A stretch of DNA of 64,000 nt from Sphingomonas sp. LM7 (GTDB lineage Bacteria > Pseudomonadota > Alphaproteobacteria > Sphingomonadales > Sphingomonadaceae), in the NCBI RefSeq assembly GCF_002002925.1, contig NZ_CP019511.1, positions 682,001 through 746,000 on the forward strand. The letters are read 5' to 3'. The position numbers were made by a program, and so were the translations under genes. The notes beneath the pieces are model-generated. The model made no database searches and was not told the DNA's origin. It was given only the letters and a program-made list of their open reading frames with translations. Shown here one piece after another: positions 52,458 to 61,017 of this stretch; position 1 is the stretch's first letter, and every line of letters starts with the position of its first letter.

Positions 52458-53429
52458 CTAGAGGATGATCAGCTCCGCGATGTCCTCAAGCGGACCCAGC
52501 TCCAAATCCACGTGCCCCACCTGTTTGACCGGAGGTTTGGGCAGCCAGCAAAACCGAAACTCGTCCTGATAGGCGTAGCCAAAGGGCTTGCTGAGCGGAA
52601 CGAATATCTTCGGCGATTTCGGCAAAAGCGGATCGACATAGTTCGCCCGCCCTTGCCGGGCCTCGGTGGTGCCGAGGCGACCTTTTGCCTTATCGAGCAG
52701 GCGTTGTGAGAATTTGCGCCTGTCCCGGATCACGACGCAAGCGTCGGCGTTGAAATCGACGAACAAGCGCGGATCGATGGATTGCGTGACGCAATACAAC
52801 CAAAAATCCGCTCCGGACTCGAACTGGATGTCGAGCCGCTGCTCAGTCACATTGGGGGGCACGTCCTCGGGATTTTGGACAAGGCGAATGATCTGCTCGC
52901 GCGTGAGCATGAACGAGAGAGGCAAGCTCATCTCGTCGTCTCGCACGGCTTGATTGTGATCGGGGTTTGAGAAAAAGCTGCCCGGCTGCAATCGAAGCTG
53001 ACCGGCGGCAAACAACGCTTCCATATATTTGCGCTTGCCGAGTTTGATGAAGACCTCGCCCTTCCGAAGTTCGAGCTTAGACATGCGATCCGCGGCTTTT
53101 TGGGCAAGTTCCGACGCGAAATCGGGAAACGGCTCAGAGTGAAGAATGTCGCGGTCAAACCCCGCGGGATACGGGCCGTATCTCTGCACCATCTCCTCAA
53201 GTGCGTGCGTCCATTTCTCCATGAGTTCCGCGCCAACGCGGTCCATCTGCAACAAGCCTATTTTAGCTTCCGGCGTGACGGTGAGCATGTTCAGCACAAG
53301 ATCGCGCAGCCGCTTGTTTAGCTCAACGCGAGATAAATGCCGCGCATAACGATTGGCACGATACTGTCGCCGCCACAGCTCCCGGCGAGGCACCATGTTC
53401 GGCTGGGTTGGTCGGAATGGCGCATGCAT
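52458..53429 (-). CDS. Unknown protein in the defence island
   Basis: A 323-residue protein, no signal peptide or membrane helix. N-terminal Arg-rich segment (RRELWRRQYRANRYARHLSR), then KYMEALFAAGQLRLQPGSFF with NQAVRDDEM, FWLYCVTQSIDPRLFVDFNA, ACVVIRDRRKF and a C-terminal FRFCWLP. The order of 'location of entry, damage, coping' blocks (YxEALFxxGxLRLxPxSxF, DDE, FWLYCxT, FRFCWLP) vaguely resembles DUF2971-type proteins of defence loci, but no family is claimed. Divergent from the helicase operon; shares a 435-base upstream region with it. ATG 53429 is used; ATG 53396 is another option. Confidence 0.6.
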   Translation of the reverse strand: MHAPFRPTQPNMVPRRELWRRQYRANRYARHLSRVELNKRLRDLVLNMLTVTPEAKIGLLQMDRVGAELMEKWTHALEEMVQRYGPYPAGFDRDILHSEPFPDFASELAQKAADRMSKLELRKGEVFIKLGKRKYMEALFAAGQLRLQPGSFFSNPDHNQAVRDDEMSLPLSFMLTREQIIRLVQNPEDVPPNVTEQRLDIQFESGADFWLYCVTQSIDPRLFVDFNADACVVIRDRRKFSQRLLDKAKGRLGTTEARQGRANYVDPLLPKSPKIFVPLSKPFGYAYQDEFRFCWLPKPPVKQVGHVDLELGPLEDIAELIIL

Positions 53430-53864
53430 CGCACCAAGCTACAGCGACACGCAGAGCGTCGCCAATCGAGAATTTATTCCTACAACCCTATTGCCCATTT
53501 TGTTGCCTGACCGCTTTCGGGTGACAGCCAGTCAAGCATGAACGGCGTAGATTGGGTCGAAAGCGGCGGACTGTGCTGGCCGGCTGAAAACGGCAACTTT
53601 CTCGTGGCAATCATCTGAAACCTGCCAGACCGCACTCGGCCCGGGTCCGGTCTATAAGCGTTCTAACGCCCAGTCAGGCTGCCAAGCGGCCTGTTCGAGC
53701 CTCGTCCGGATGGGCCACATGGCACCCCCCGGACTCTACGTGCGCGAGGAGGAGCTTTGGGGAGCCCGTCAAGGAGATTAACCTTGCCAGGTTGCTCTCC
53801 TTCGACTCTTAATGATCTAAAGGACCGTTGAGCTTCCCTCGCTGGCCGCAGTGCAGAATATACA
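53430..53864. other. Divergent upstream region of the helicase operon
   Basis: This 435-base region between the unknown minus-strand gene and the SNF2 helicase has no gene. It should contain both promoters. Its one clear structure is the palindrome at 53771-53802. Confidence 0.6.
53771..53802 (+). promoter_or_regulatory. Palindrome upstream of the SNF2 helicase gene
   Basis: AAGGAGATTAACCT pairs with AGGTTGCTCTCCTT around TGCC: seven outer and five inner base pairs with a two-base internal mismatch. It ends 62 bases before the helicase ATG. No T-run follows. Candidate operator or attenuator controlling the defence operon. Confidence 0.55.
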
Positions 53865-56720
53865 ATGATCACAGATTATCATTCAAAGTACATCGCGACG
53901 GATTTGGTACGACGACGCTCGTCCGATAGCAGTGAGAAGCTGGCCGTCGCCGTTGCTGGCGCCCAGGTTGATATGAACCCGCACCAAGTAGATGCGGCAT
54001 TGTTTGCTTTTGCGTCCCCCTTATCCAAAGGCGCACTGCTGGCGGACGAAGTTGGTCTCGGCAAAACCATTGAAGCGGGCCTGGTCATCTCGCAGCGATG
54101 GGCCGAAGGCAAGCGTCGTATCCTCATTATTGCGCCATCCAATCTACGAAAGCAGTGGCATCAGGAAATCAACGAGAAGTTCTTCATCCCTTGCACGATT
54201 ATCGAATCTAAGCCTTACAATGCCGAGGTAAAGGCAGGGAATTTTCGTCCCTTTGACCGCACCGACAGCATCATCATTTGCTCCTATCAGTTCGCGCGGA
54301 ACAAGGCGGCTGACGTTCACGGCACCCCTTGGGATTTGGTCGTGATCGACGAGGCCCATCGGCTGCGCAACGTCTACAAGCCGTCCAATGTCATCGCCAA
54401 CACATTGAAGGTCGCGCTTGCCGAGCGCAACAAGCTGCTGCTGACGGCGACGCCGCTGCAAAACTCGCTGCTTGAGCTCTATGGCCTGGTGAGCTTCATC
54501 GACGAACACACGTTCGGCGATTTGAAGAGTTTCCGGGAGCAGTTTGGTGGCGGTGCGCAGGAGCGCACTTTCCAGACACTTAAAGAGCGTTTGAAACCGA
54601 TTTGCCACCGCACGTTGCGGCGCCAAGTCACGGCGTATGTCCCCTACACCAAGCGACACGCCATCTTGGAGGAGTTCAGCCCGGACGAGGCTGAGGACCG
54701 GCTCTACAATTTGGTCACAGCATACTTGCAGCGGGACAATTTGCAGGCACTTCCCGCCAGCCAGAGGTCACTGATGACGCTGGTCTTGCGCAAGCTGTTG
54801 GCATCGTCGACATTCGCCATTGCTGGCGCGCTCACATCCATATCAAATCGCCTGAAAAAGCGCCTGGACCAGCAAAAGCCCGTATCGCTCGTCGATGAAC
54901 TGGACGAGGACTACGAGGCGCTCGACGAAACTGCAGAAGAGTGGTCGGATGATGAGCCAGAGTCGCTAACCGAGGCCGACCAGCAGGCGCTAGGATTGGA
55001 GATTGCCGAGCTACGGGAATTTGCCTCGTTGGCAACCTCGATCGAGCAGAACGCCAAGGGCCGTGCCCTGCTCAAGGCGTTGGAGGTCGGTTTCGCCAAG
55101 GCTCGCGAGTTTGGGGCGGACGAAAAGGCGATCATCTTCACGGAGTCGCGGAAGACCCAATCCTACTTGCTCCGTGTCTTGGCAGACAGCCCATGGGCCG
55201 ACCACATCGTCCTGTTCAACGGCACAAATACCGACCTTGAATCGAAGGCCATCTATCAGGAATGGCTTGCGCGCCATTCCGGTTCGGATCGGATCACTGG
55301 TTCTAAAACCGCGGACATGCGCTCTGCGCTGGTCGATTATTTCCGCGAAAGCGGCAAGATTATGATTGCCACCGAGGCCGGAGCCGAGGGCATCAACCTG
55401 CAATTTTGTGCGATGGTCGTGAATTACGACCTACCGTGGAATCCGCAGCGTATCGAGCAGCGCATCGGACGCTGCCATCGCTATGGTCAGAAACACGATG
55501 TTGTCGTGGTGAACTTTCTCAATCGAAAGAACGAAGCCGACCAACGTGTCTATCAATTGCTTTCCGAAAAATTCCAATTGTTCGAGGGCGTGTTCGGGGC
55601 GAGCGACGAGGTGCTGGGCGTTATTGAGTCCGGTGTCGATTTTGAAAAGCGCATCGCCGGGATCTATCAACAGTGCCGCCAGACTGGCGAGATCAGGGCA
55701 GCATTCGATGAACTCCAACAGGAGCTGACGCTCGAGATTAACGAGGCGATGACGCACGCGCGGCAAAAGCTGCTGGAGAATTTCGACGACGAGGTTCGGG
55801 AGAAGCTGAAAGTCCGTAATGCCGACACCAACCTGCACCTCAATCAGTTTGAGCAGCAACTGATGCGGCTAGCCAAGCACGAGCTGGATGGAGCGGCGGA
55901 TTTTGTGGATTCATCTTCGTTCCGGCTCAACTCCTTGCCCGATTGGATCGCCGAAACGACTATTCCAACCGGCCTCTACGAGCTGCCTCGGCGAACCGGC
56001 GACGCGCACTTCTTCCGCGTCAATCACCCGCTCGGCGAGGCCATCGTTTCGCGAGCACGGGGGCGAGCCCTACCCATCGCCGAAATCGTTTTCGATTATT
56101 CGCGCCACGAGGGGCGCATTTCGCAAGTCGAGCCCCTTGTGGGCAAAGCGGGCTGGCTTTCCGCGGCGCTCCTCTCCGTCGATGCCCTTGGGCAGAGCGA
56201 AGATCATATAATCCTTTCCGGCATCGGTGATGACGGGGCCTCTCTCGGCCACGAAGCTATGTCGCGGTTGATGACCGTGGCCGGTTCGGTGACGGGAGAG
56301 TCCAGTGAACCGGATTATGTGCTTTTAGCCTTGGCGGAAGGGCTGACCAATCAGCAAAAAGACATTCGGCTAGGTATTTCCGAACGCAACGCGCGGTTTT
56401 TTGAGGCCGAGGCCGACAAGCTAGATGGCTGGGCCGACGATTTGAAAGTCGGGCTCGAGCGCGAGCTGAAAGAACTGGACAGGCAAATCAAGGAAGCGCG
56501 GCGCGCCGCGACCGTCGCTTTGACGCTGGAAGAAAAACTGGCGGGTCAAAAGGCCGTCAAAGCACTGGAAGCCGAACGCTCTGCCAAGCGTCGATCGCTG
56601 TTCGACGCGCAGGATAGAATTGACGAGCAGCGCACAGAACTTATTGCTCAGATCGAGGGGAAATTGGAGCAGAAGATCGACGCACAGTCGCTCTTCACGA
56701 TCCGGTGGAGGGTGCAATGA
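53865..56720 (+). CDS. SNF2-family helicase/translocase
   Basis: A 951-residue superfamily 2 ATPase. Motif I LLADEVGLGKTIEAGLVIS, Ia LIIAPSNLRKQW, II VVIDEAHRLRN, III LLLTATPLQN, then after an insert rich in acidic residues (DELDEDYEALDETAEE) motif IV-like AIIFTESRKTQ, V MIATEAGAEGINLQFC and VI QRIEQRIGRCHRYGQ. This RapA/SNF2 core moves along double-stranded DNA. The C-terminal 300 residues include a long charged helix (ERELKELDRQIKEARRAATV). It opens a six-gene operon with an adenine methyltransferase and a restriction helicase; SNF2 proteins also occur in DISARM and other defence loci. It overlaps the next gene as ATGA. Confidence 0.92.
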   Translation: MITDYHSKYIATDLVRRRSSDSSEKLAVAVAGAQVDMNPHQVDAALFAFASPLSKGALLADEVGLGKTIEAGLVISQRWAEGKRRILIIAPSNLRKQWHQEINEKFFIPCTIIESKPYNAEVKAGNFRPFDRTDSIIICSYQFARNKAADVHGTPWDLVVIDEAHRLRNVYKPSNVIANTLKVALAERNKLLLTATPLQNSLLELYGLVSFIDEHTFGDLKSFREQFGGGAQERTFQTLKERLKPICHRTLRRQVTAYVPYTKRHAILEEFSPDEAEDRLYNLVTAYLQRDNLQALPASQRSLMTLVLRKLLASSTFAIAGALTSISNRLKKRLDQQKPVSLVDELDEDYEALDETAEEWSDDEPESLTEADQQALGLEIAELREFASLATSIEQNAKGRALLKALEVGFAKAREFGADEKAIIFTESRKTQSYLLRVLADSPWADHIVLFNGTNTDLESKAIYQEWLARHSGSDRITGSKTADMRSALVDYFRESGKIMIATEAGAEGINLQFCAMVVNYDLPWNPQRIEQRIGRCHRYGQKHDVVVVNFLNRKNEADQRVYQLLSEKFQLFEGVFGASDEVLGVIESGVDFEKRIAGIYQQCRQTGEIRAAFDELQQELTLEINEAMTHARQKLLENFDDEVREKLKVRNADTNLHLNQFEQQLMRLAKHELDGAADFVDSSSFRLNSLPDWIAETTIPTGLYELPRRTGDAHFFRVNHPLGEAIVSRARGRALPIAEIVFDYSRHEGRISQVEPLVGKAGWLSAALLSVDALGQSEDHIILSGIGDDGASLGHEAMSRLMTVAGSVTGESSEPDYVLLALAEGLTNQQKDIRLGISERNARFFEAEADKLDGWADDLKVGLERELKELDRQIKEARRAATVALTLEEKLAGQKAVKALEAERSAKRRSLFDAQDRIDEQRTELIAQIEGKLEQKIDAQSLFTIRWRVQ

Positions 56721-56899
56721 CAGACGCAGAGGTTCCGTCCGCCAAATTGGCGGCCTTGGCTGTGGACCGTTTGATCGCGTCCGGGCTGATGCGCGCCGAT
56801 AAGCGGAACACCCTGATCGATAAGATCGCTGCCGGCACAATGTCCGGCGGCGATTGGAAGGTCGAAATCGAACTCGCTTCCGCGAAGGCAGCGAGCTGA
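56717..56899 (+). CDS. 60-residue protein between helicase and ATPase
   Basis: Small protein of 60 residues, MTDAEVPSAKLAALAVDRLI, then RADKRNTLIDKIAAGTMSGG and DWKVEIELASAKAAS. It looks helical with a short strand at the end. It overlaps both neighbours (ATGA at 5', TGATG at 3'), which supports real translation. No family was recognised; it may be an adaptor or partner of the ATPase. Confidence 0.65.
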   Translation: MTDAEVPSAKLAALAVDRLIASGLMRADKRNTLIDKIAAGTMSGGDWKVEIELASAKAAS

Positions 56900-59220
56900 T
56901 GGCGTCCTCCGCCGCATTGAAATCACTCAAATTGACCGCGTTCCGTGGCTCAGCCAGCACGTTCACGCTCGACTTTGAAAAGGGCAAAAAACTCACCCTG
57001 ATTTACGGCGAGAACGGAACCGGCAAAACGACCATTTGCGATGCTTTCGAGTTCCTGGCCTTTGAGCGCATTGGCTCGCTTGAAGATCGTGGTATGGGCA
57101 AGGGGCTGGAGAAATTCTGGCCGACCGCCGGTAAGCCTGCCAGCGCCTTGGTAGTCGAGCTGGAAACCAGCGCGTCGAAGTGCACCGGCAACATCGTCGA
57201 TAAAAAGGTCTCGGTCACTCCCAGCGCGTCGCGTCCGAAAATCGAGCTGCTGCGCCAGCGGCAGATCCTTGAACTAATTCAGGCTCAGCCTGCCAAGCGA
57301 TACGAGGCGATTAAACGCTTCATCGACATCGAGGCTTTCGAGCGCTCCGAAGAAGCCTTGCGTCAGCTGGGCAAGACCCTAGCGACAGATAAGGTCGGAG
57401 CCATCGCGGCTGAACAGGAAAACCTGAATGCCTTGCAAGGCTTCTATGAAGCCGCAGGCAGTCCGCCAGGACTCAATGCCGTTTCTTGGGCCAAACAGAA
57501 ACTTGCCGAGCCGACCAGCGGGTTGGACGCCGACATTGCCGCTATCACCAAATTGCGGGCCGCTTTCGATGCGCTTAACTCCTTCCCGGAAAAGCTCGAG
57601 GCAAAACGGGATGCGGTGGTCGTGGCACAGACCGCCGTCGATGACGCGGATCAAGGTCAGCTTGATGCGATTGCAGCCGCCGATAGTGATGCAGCCCAAC
57701 GCGTGGGCATCCTTACCGCCGCCCGCAGCTATCTCGAAGCGCATCCCGATGCCGCAGAATGTCCGCTTTGCGAAAGTGAAGAGAATATCGGCGGGCTCGC
57801 TGCGACCGTAAAGGGCAAGCTCGCCCAGCTCGCTACGCTCACGGCGGCCACAACGAAATGGAAGCAAGCGCACGCTGCCCTGAAAGCGGCGCAAACGGCT
57901 CTACAGCAAATGGAAGCCGAATATGCCAAAGCCTTGGCGGCCCTTGCCGGCGCGCAGACCGCTCATCAGTGGAAGCATGGCGTCCAGCTTCCGGCTAGCG
58001 CTGCGCCGGCCGATTCAATAGCGTTGCCTGCTTGGCTGGCTGCCAACGTCGCGACGGCGACCGCATGGGCCAATGTCGAAGCGGGCTGGCGCGACGAGAG
58101 CAAGTTCCGAACGCAGTTGATGGCAGCCGCCGATCGATATGAAACGAACGCCTCTCGCGTTGCAGAGTTGGCGATGCTCATTCCCAACGTGGACATGGCG
58201 CTCACGCAGTGCGTCGAGGAGCGGCAGAAATTTACTGACACCATCATAGGCGAAATCGCGAAGGAAGTCGGCAAACTCTACGAGAAGGTGCATCCCGGCG
58301 AGGGGCTTGACAAGATAGCGCTGGAGTTGGACCCGGCGCGTCGCGCGTCGCTGAATCTAGGTGCGACCTTCGAGGGTCACGACGTGCCGCCTCAAGCCTA
58401 TTTCAGCCAATCGCATCTGGATACGCTTGGTCTTTGCGTATTTCTCGCTCTTGCGGCGCGCGATCGCGCGACGGAAACCGTTCTCATTCTAGATGACGTT
58501 CTGGGAAGCGTGGATGAACCCCATGTCGAGCGGGTCATCGGCATGATCTACGAGGTGAGCGGCGGTTTCCAGCATACGATCGTAACGACCCATTATCGCC
58601 CGTGGCGGGAGAAATATCGTTGGGGTTGGCTGAAACCGGGCCAGCCCTGCCAGTTTGTCGAATTGACCGGCTGGGCCATTGACGACGGCATCCGCATCAT
58701 CAGCTCGCTCCCAGAGGTAGAACGCTTACGGGTGCTACTCGGCCAGTCTCCGGTCGATGTCCAATCGGTGTGCAGTAAGGCCGGTGTGATCCTGGAAGCG
58801 GCACTCGACTACCTGACTCAAAAATATGAATGCCCGGTTCCGCGTCGTCATGGCGCGGCATACACGCTTGGCGACCTGCTGCCTGCGATCAATACCAAGC
58901 TGCGTGATGCGCTTAAGGTCGAGATGCGCGACGGCGTTACTGACCCTACGGCTCCGGCGAGCAGTACCGTTGCGCTTAAACCCATTCTTGAGGAGCTGGC
59001 GCGGATCGCGCAGGCGCGCAATGCCTTCGGCGCGCACTTCAAAGCCATCTCGTTTGAGCTCCTCGATAGCGATGCAATTGGCTTCGCCAAGCAAGTGCTG
59101 GAGTTGGTCGACACCCTAGTCTGCCCCGACCACGGTTGGCCGAGCAATGATAAATCCGGCAGTTATTGGCGTAATAGCGGCGATACGCGACGCCTCCACC
59201 CACTCAAACGGCCGAACTAG
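56899..59220 (+). CDS. Rad50/RloC-like ABC ATPase with zinc-hook-like motif
   Basis: A 773-residue SMC/Rad50-type protein. Walker A GENGTGKTT at residues 37-45, coiled-coil arms about 160-450 with a central CPLC (Cys288, Cys291) like the Rad50/RloC zinc hook, a signature-like SQSHLDTLGLCVFLALA near 500, and Walker B TVLILDDVLGSVDEPH with Asp532. After the ATPase core come about 220 more residues: YRWGWLKPGQPCQFVEL, EAALDYLTQKYECPVPRR and finally ARNAFGAHFKAIS, where Arg707 and His713 form an R-x5-H motif of HEPN style. RloC anticodon nucleases share this layout (zinc-hook ATPase plus C-terminal HEPN nuclease) and are linked to restriction systems. The ATPase assignment is firm, the nuclease role is inferred. 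ATG 56899 overlaps the previous stop. Confidence 0.85.
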   Translation: MASSAALKSLKLTAFRGSASTFTLDFEKGKKLTLIYGENGTGKTTICDAFEFLAFERIGSLEDRGMGKGLEKFWPTAGKPASALVVELETSASKCTGNIVDKKVSVTPSASRPKIELLRQRQILELIQAQPAKRYEAIKRFIDIEAFERSEEALRQLGKTLATDKVGAIAAEQENLNALQGFYEAAGSPPGLNAVSWAKQKLAEPTSGLDADIAAITKLRAAFDALNSFPEKLEAKRDAVVVAQTAVDDADQGQLDAIAAADSDAAQRVGILTAARSYLEAHPDAAECPLCESEENIGGLAATVKGKLAQLATLTAATTKWKQAHAALKAAQTALQQMEAEYAKALAALAGAQTAHQWKHGVQLPASAAPADSIALPAWLAANVATATAWANVEAGWRDESKFRTQLMAAADRYETNASRVAELAMLIPNVDMALTQCVEERQKFTDTIIGEIAKEVGKLYEKVHPGEGLDKIALELDPARRASLNLGATFEGHDVPPQAYFSQSHLDTLGLCVFLALAARDRATETVLILDDVLGSVDEPHVERVIGMIYEVSGGFQHTIVTTHYRPWREKYRWGWLKPGQPCQFVELTGWAIDDGIRIISSLPEVERLRVLLGQSPVDVQSVCSKAGVILEAALDYLTQKYECPVPRRHGAAYTLGDLLPAINTKLRDALKVEMRDGVTDPTAPASSTVALKPILEELARIAQARNAFGAHFKAISFELLDSDAIGFAKQVLELVDTLVCPDHGWPSNDKSGSYWRNSGDTRRLHPLKRPN

Positions 59221-59223
59221 AGC

Positions 59224-61017
59224 ATGGCGATCAGACCCGAGCAATTTGCAATCCTGAAACGTCACCTCGAACAAGTGTATGTGCCGCACCTGCCAAAGCT
59301 GTTGCAGCCAAAAACGCCGGAGGATGATCTAAAGAAAAACGTTGACCGATCGTTCGCGGCTTTCGCACTCGACCATATCTGCCGTCTCGATCCCAAGAAG
59401 GCTTCGAAGGCGGTCGTCGATGATTTTGACGATCACGGCGTCGACGCCATCTACTATCACGCGAGAACGAAAACCTTTTATCTCGTCCAGGCTAAGCTGA
59501 AAGACACTGCGTCATTCACGCAACCGGAAGCATTGGCATTCTCGCAGGGTATCCGGAAGCTGCTTAACGGCGATTACAGCGATTTCAACGCGAACGTCCT
59601 TGCTCGGGAATCTTCGATCCGGCAGGCGTTGGATCACTGCGACAAAATCGAAATTGTTATTGCACACACGGGACAGGGCATCACTGCCAACGCCGCCAAA
59701 GCAATCAACGACCTGTTGGGCGATAAGGCAAATGTCGACGCCCGGCTGAGCGATAGCATCTTGGATTTCGATGCCGCGAGCGCCGTCAACGGGCTCCATA
59801 GCGTCAATGCGGTCGAACCCGTGGATTGCAGGATCACGCTCTTCAATCACGGTTCCGCAACGGAGCCAAAGGTCGCCTATTACGGGACCGTGGCCCTGTC
59901 AGCCCTGTCCGACCTTCACAAGAAGCACGGCAAAGCCCTCTACCAGAAGAACATCCGCACCTGGCTTGGTCACAATACCCCGGTCAATGAGGCGATCCGG
60001 GAGACGTTGGCTGCAAATCCAGCTCGCTTTCAATATCTGAATAACGGTGTCACCGCGTTATGCGAAGATATCGCACCCAAGGGCGGCAAGGGTACGGAGT
60101 ACCGCGACTACGAGCTGACTGGCTTTTCCATCATCAATGGTGCGCAAACGGTCGCATCCACCGCAAATTTCGTGGTGGAAAATCCAGCCGCCGACATATC
60201 TGACGCCAAAGTGATGATCACCCTTATCAAGGCCGACGCTGAGAGCGACTTCGGCAAGGACGTCACCAGGGCGCGCAACTATCAGAATGACGTCAAAGAA
60301 ATTGCCTTCGCCGCATTGGATGAAGAGCAGGAACGCGTTCGCCGTGAGCTACAGCATCTCGATATCGAATATGTGTATCGCGTCGGGGAGACCGTCACAG
60401 GCATCAATCCGAACCGCATATTGGTCGCGGAAGCAATCCAGGCGCTTGCCATGCTCGAGCTCGACCCGCGCTATCCGGTTTGGATGAAGCGGTCGCTTCC
60501 CGACTTCCAGCGCACAGATGGCGAGCCATATAAGCAGATATTCAGCCAGTCGCTCAGTTCGCTAAGACTTGCCAATGCCGTCCGGGTTTACCGCTATATC
60601 AGGGCACAGGTAGCTGCGTCGGTTCGCGGCTGTCTCTATGAGGAGCGAAAGGCCTACAAGCACAGCGAATATGCGATGGCGTTCGTCTTTGCGAAGCAGT
60701 TCCGCGCCGCCATTGACGGCAACGAGCTTGTCCAGCCAGCCAAACTAATGTCCGCGGGTAGCGCGGGCTATGACACGCTGCGCCAGCACCTTTGGGAGAT
60801 TATGCAGTCGATCCCATGGCCCGGTCCCTTGGCAGTCTCCAAAAATCAAGATCACACGCTAAACGTGATACGCAGGCTGATGGTCCGTCAATACGGACTG
60901 AAGAGCGACCCAGCAATCAATCCGCTGCGCGCCAAGAATATTGTCGGGCAACCTTATCAAGTTGACCTCTTCAAATACCTAGCATCTAAATCAACCCAAA
61001 TCGGTAATGTGGTATGA
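59224..61017 (+). CDS. AIPR protein with nuclease-like N-terminal domain
   Basis: A 597-residue abortive-infection phage-resistance (AIPR) family protein. The family core is about 225-360: LYQKNIRTWLGHNTPVNEAI, FQYLNNGVTALCED and GFSIINGAQTVAS. The N-terminal part carries a PD-(D/E)xK-like nuclease core: DDHGVDAIYY with Asp74, then FYLVQAKLKD with Gln89-Ala90-Lys91, the Q-x-K variant seen in Mrr-type endonucleases. AIPR proteins are known from plasmid-borne phage resistance, with mechanism not settled. It starts three bases after the ATPase gene stop and overlaps the methyltransferase gene as ATGA. Confidence 0.87.
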   Translation: MAIRPEQFAILKRHLEQVYVPHLPKLLQPKTPEDDLKKNVDRSFAAFALDHICRLDPKKASKAVVDDFDDHGVDAIYYHARTKTFYLVQAKLKDTASFTQPEALAFSQGIRKLLNGDYSDFNANVLARESSIRQALDHCDKIEIVIAHTGQGITANAAKAINDLLGDKANVDARLSDSILDFDAASAVNGLHSVNAVEPVDCRITLFNHGSATEPKVAYYGTVALSALSDLHKKHGKALYQKNIRTWLGHNTPVNEAIRETLAANPARFQYLNNGVTALCEDIAPKGGKGTEYRDYELTGFSIINGAQTVASTANFVVENPAADISDAKVMITLIKADAESDFGKDVTRARNYQNDVKEIAFAALDEEQERVRRELQHLDIEYVYRVGETVTGINPNRILVAEAIQALAMLELDPRYPVWMKRSLPDFQRTDGEPYKQIFSQSLSSLRLANAVRVYRYIRAQVAASVRGCLYEERKAYKHSEYAMAFVFAKQFRAAIDGNELVQPAKLMSAGSAGYDTLRQHLWEIMQSIPWPGPLAVSKNQDHTLNVIRRLMVRQYGLKSDPAINPLRAKNIVGQPYQVDLFKYLASKSTQIGNVV

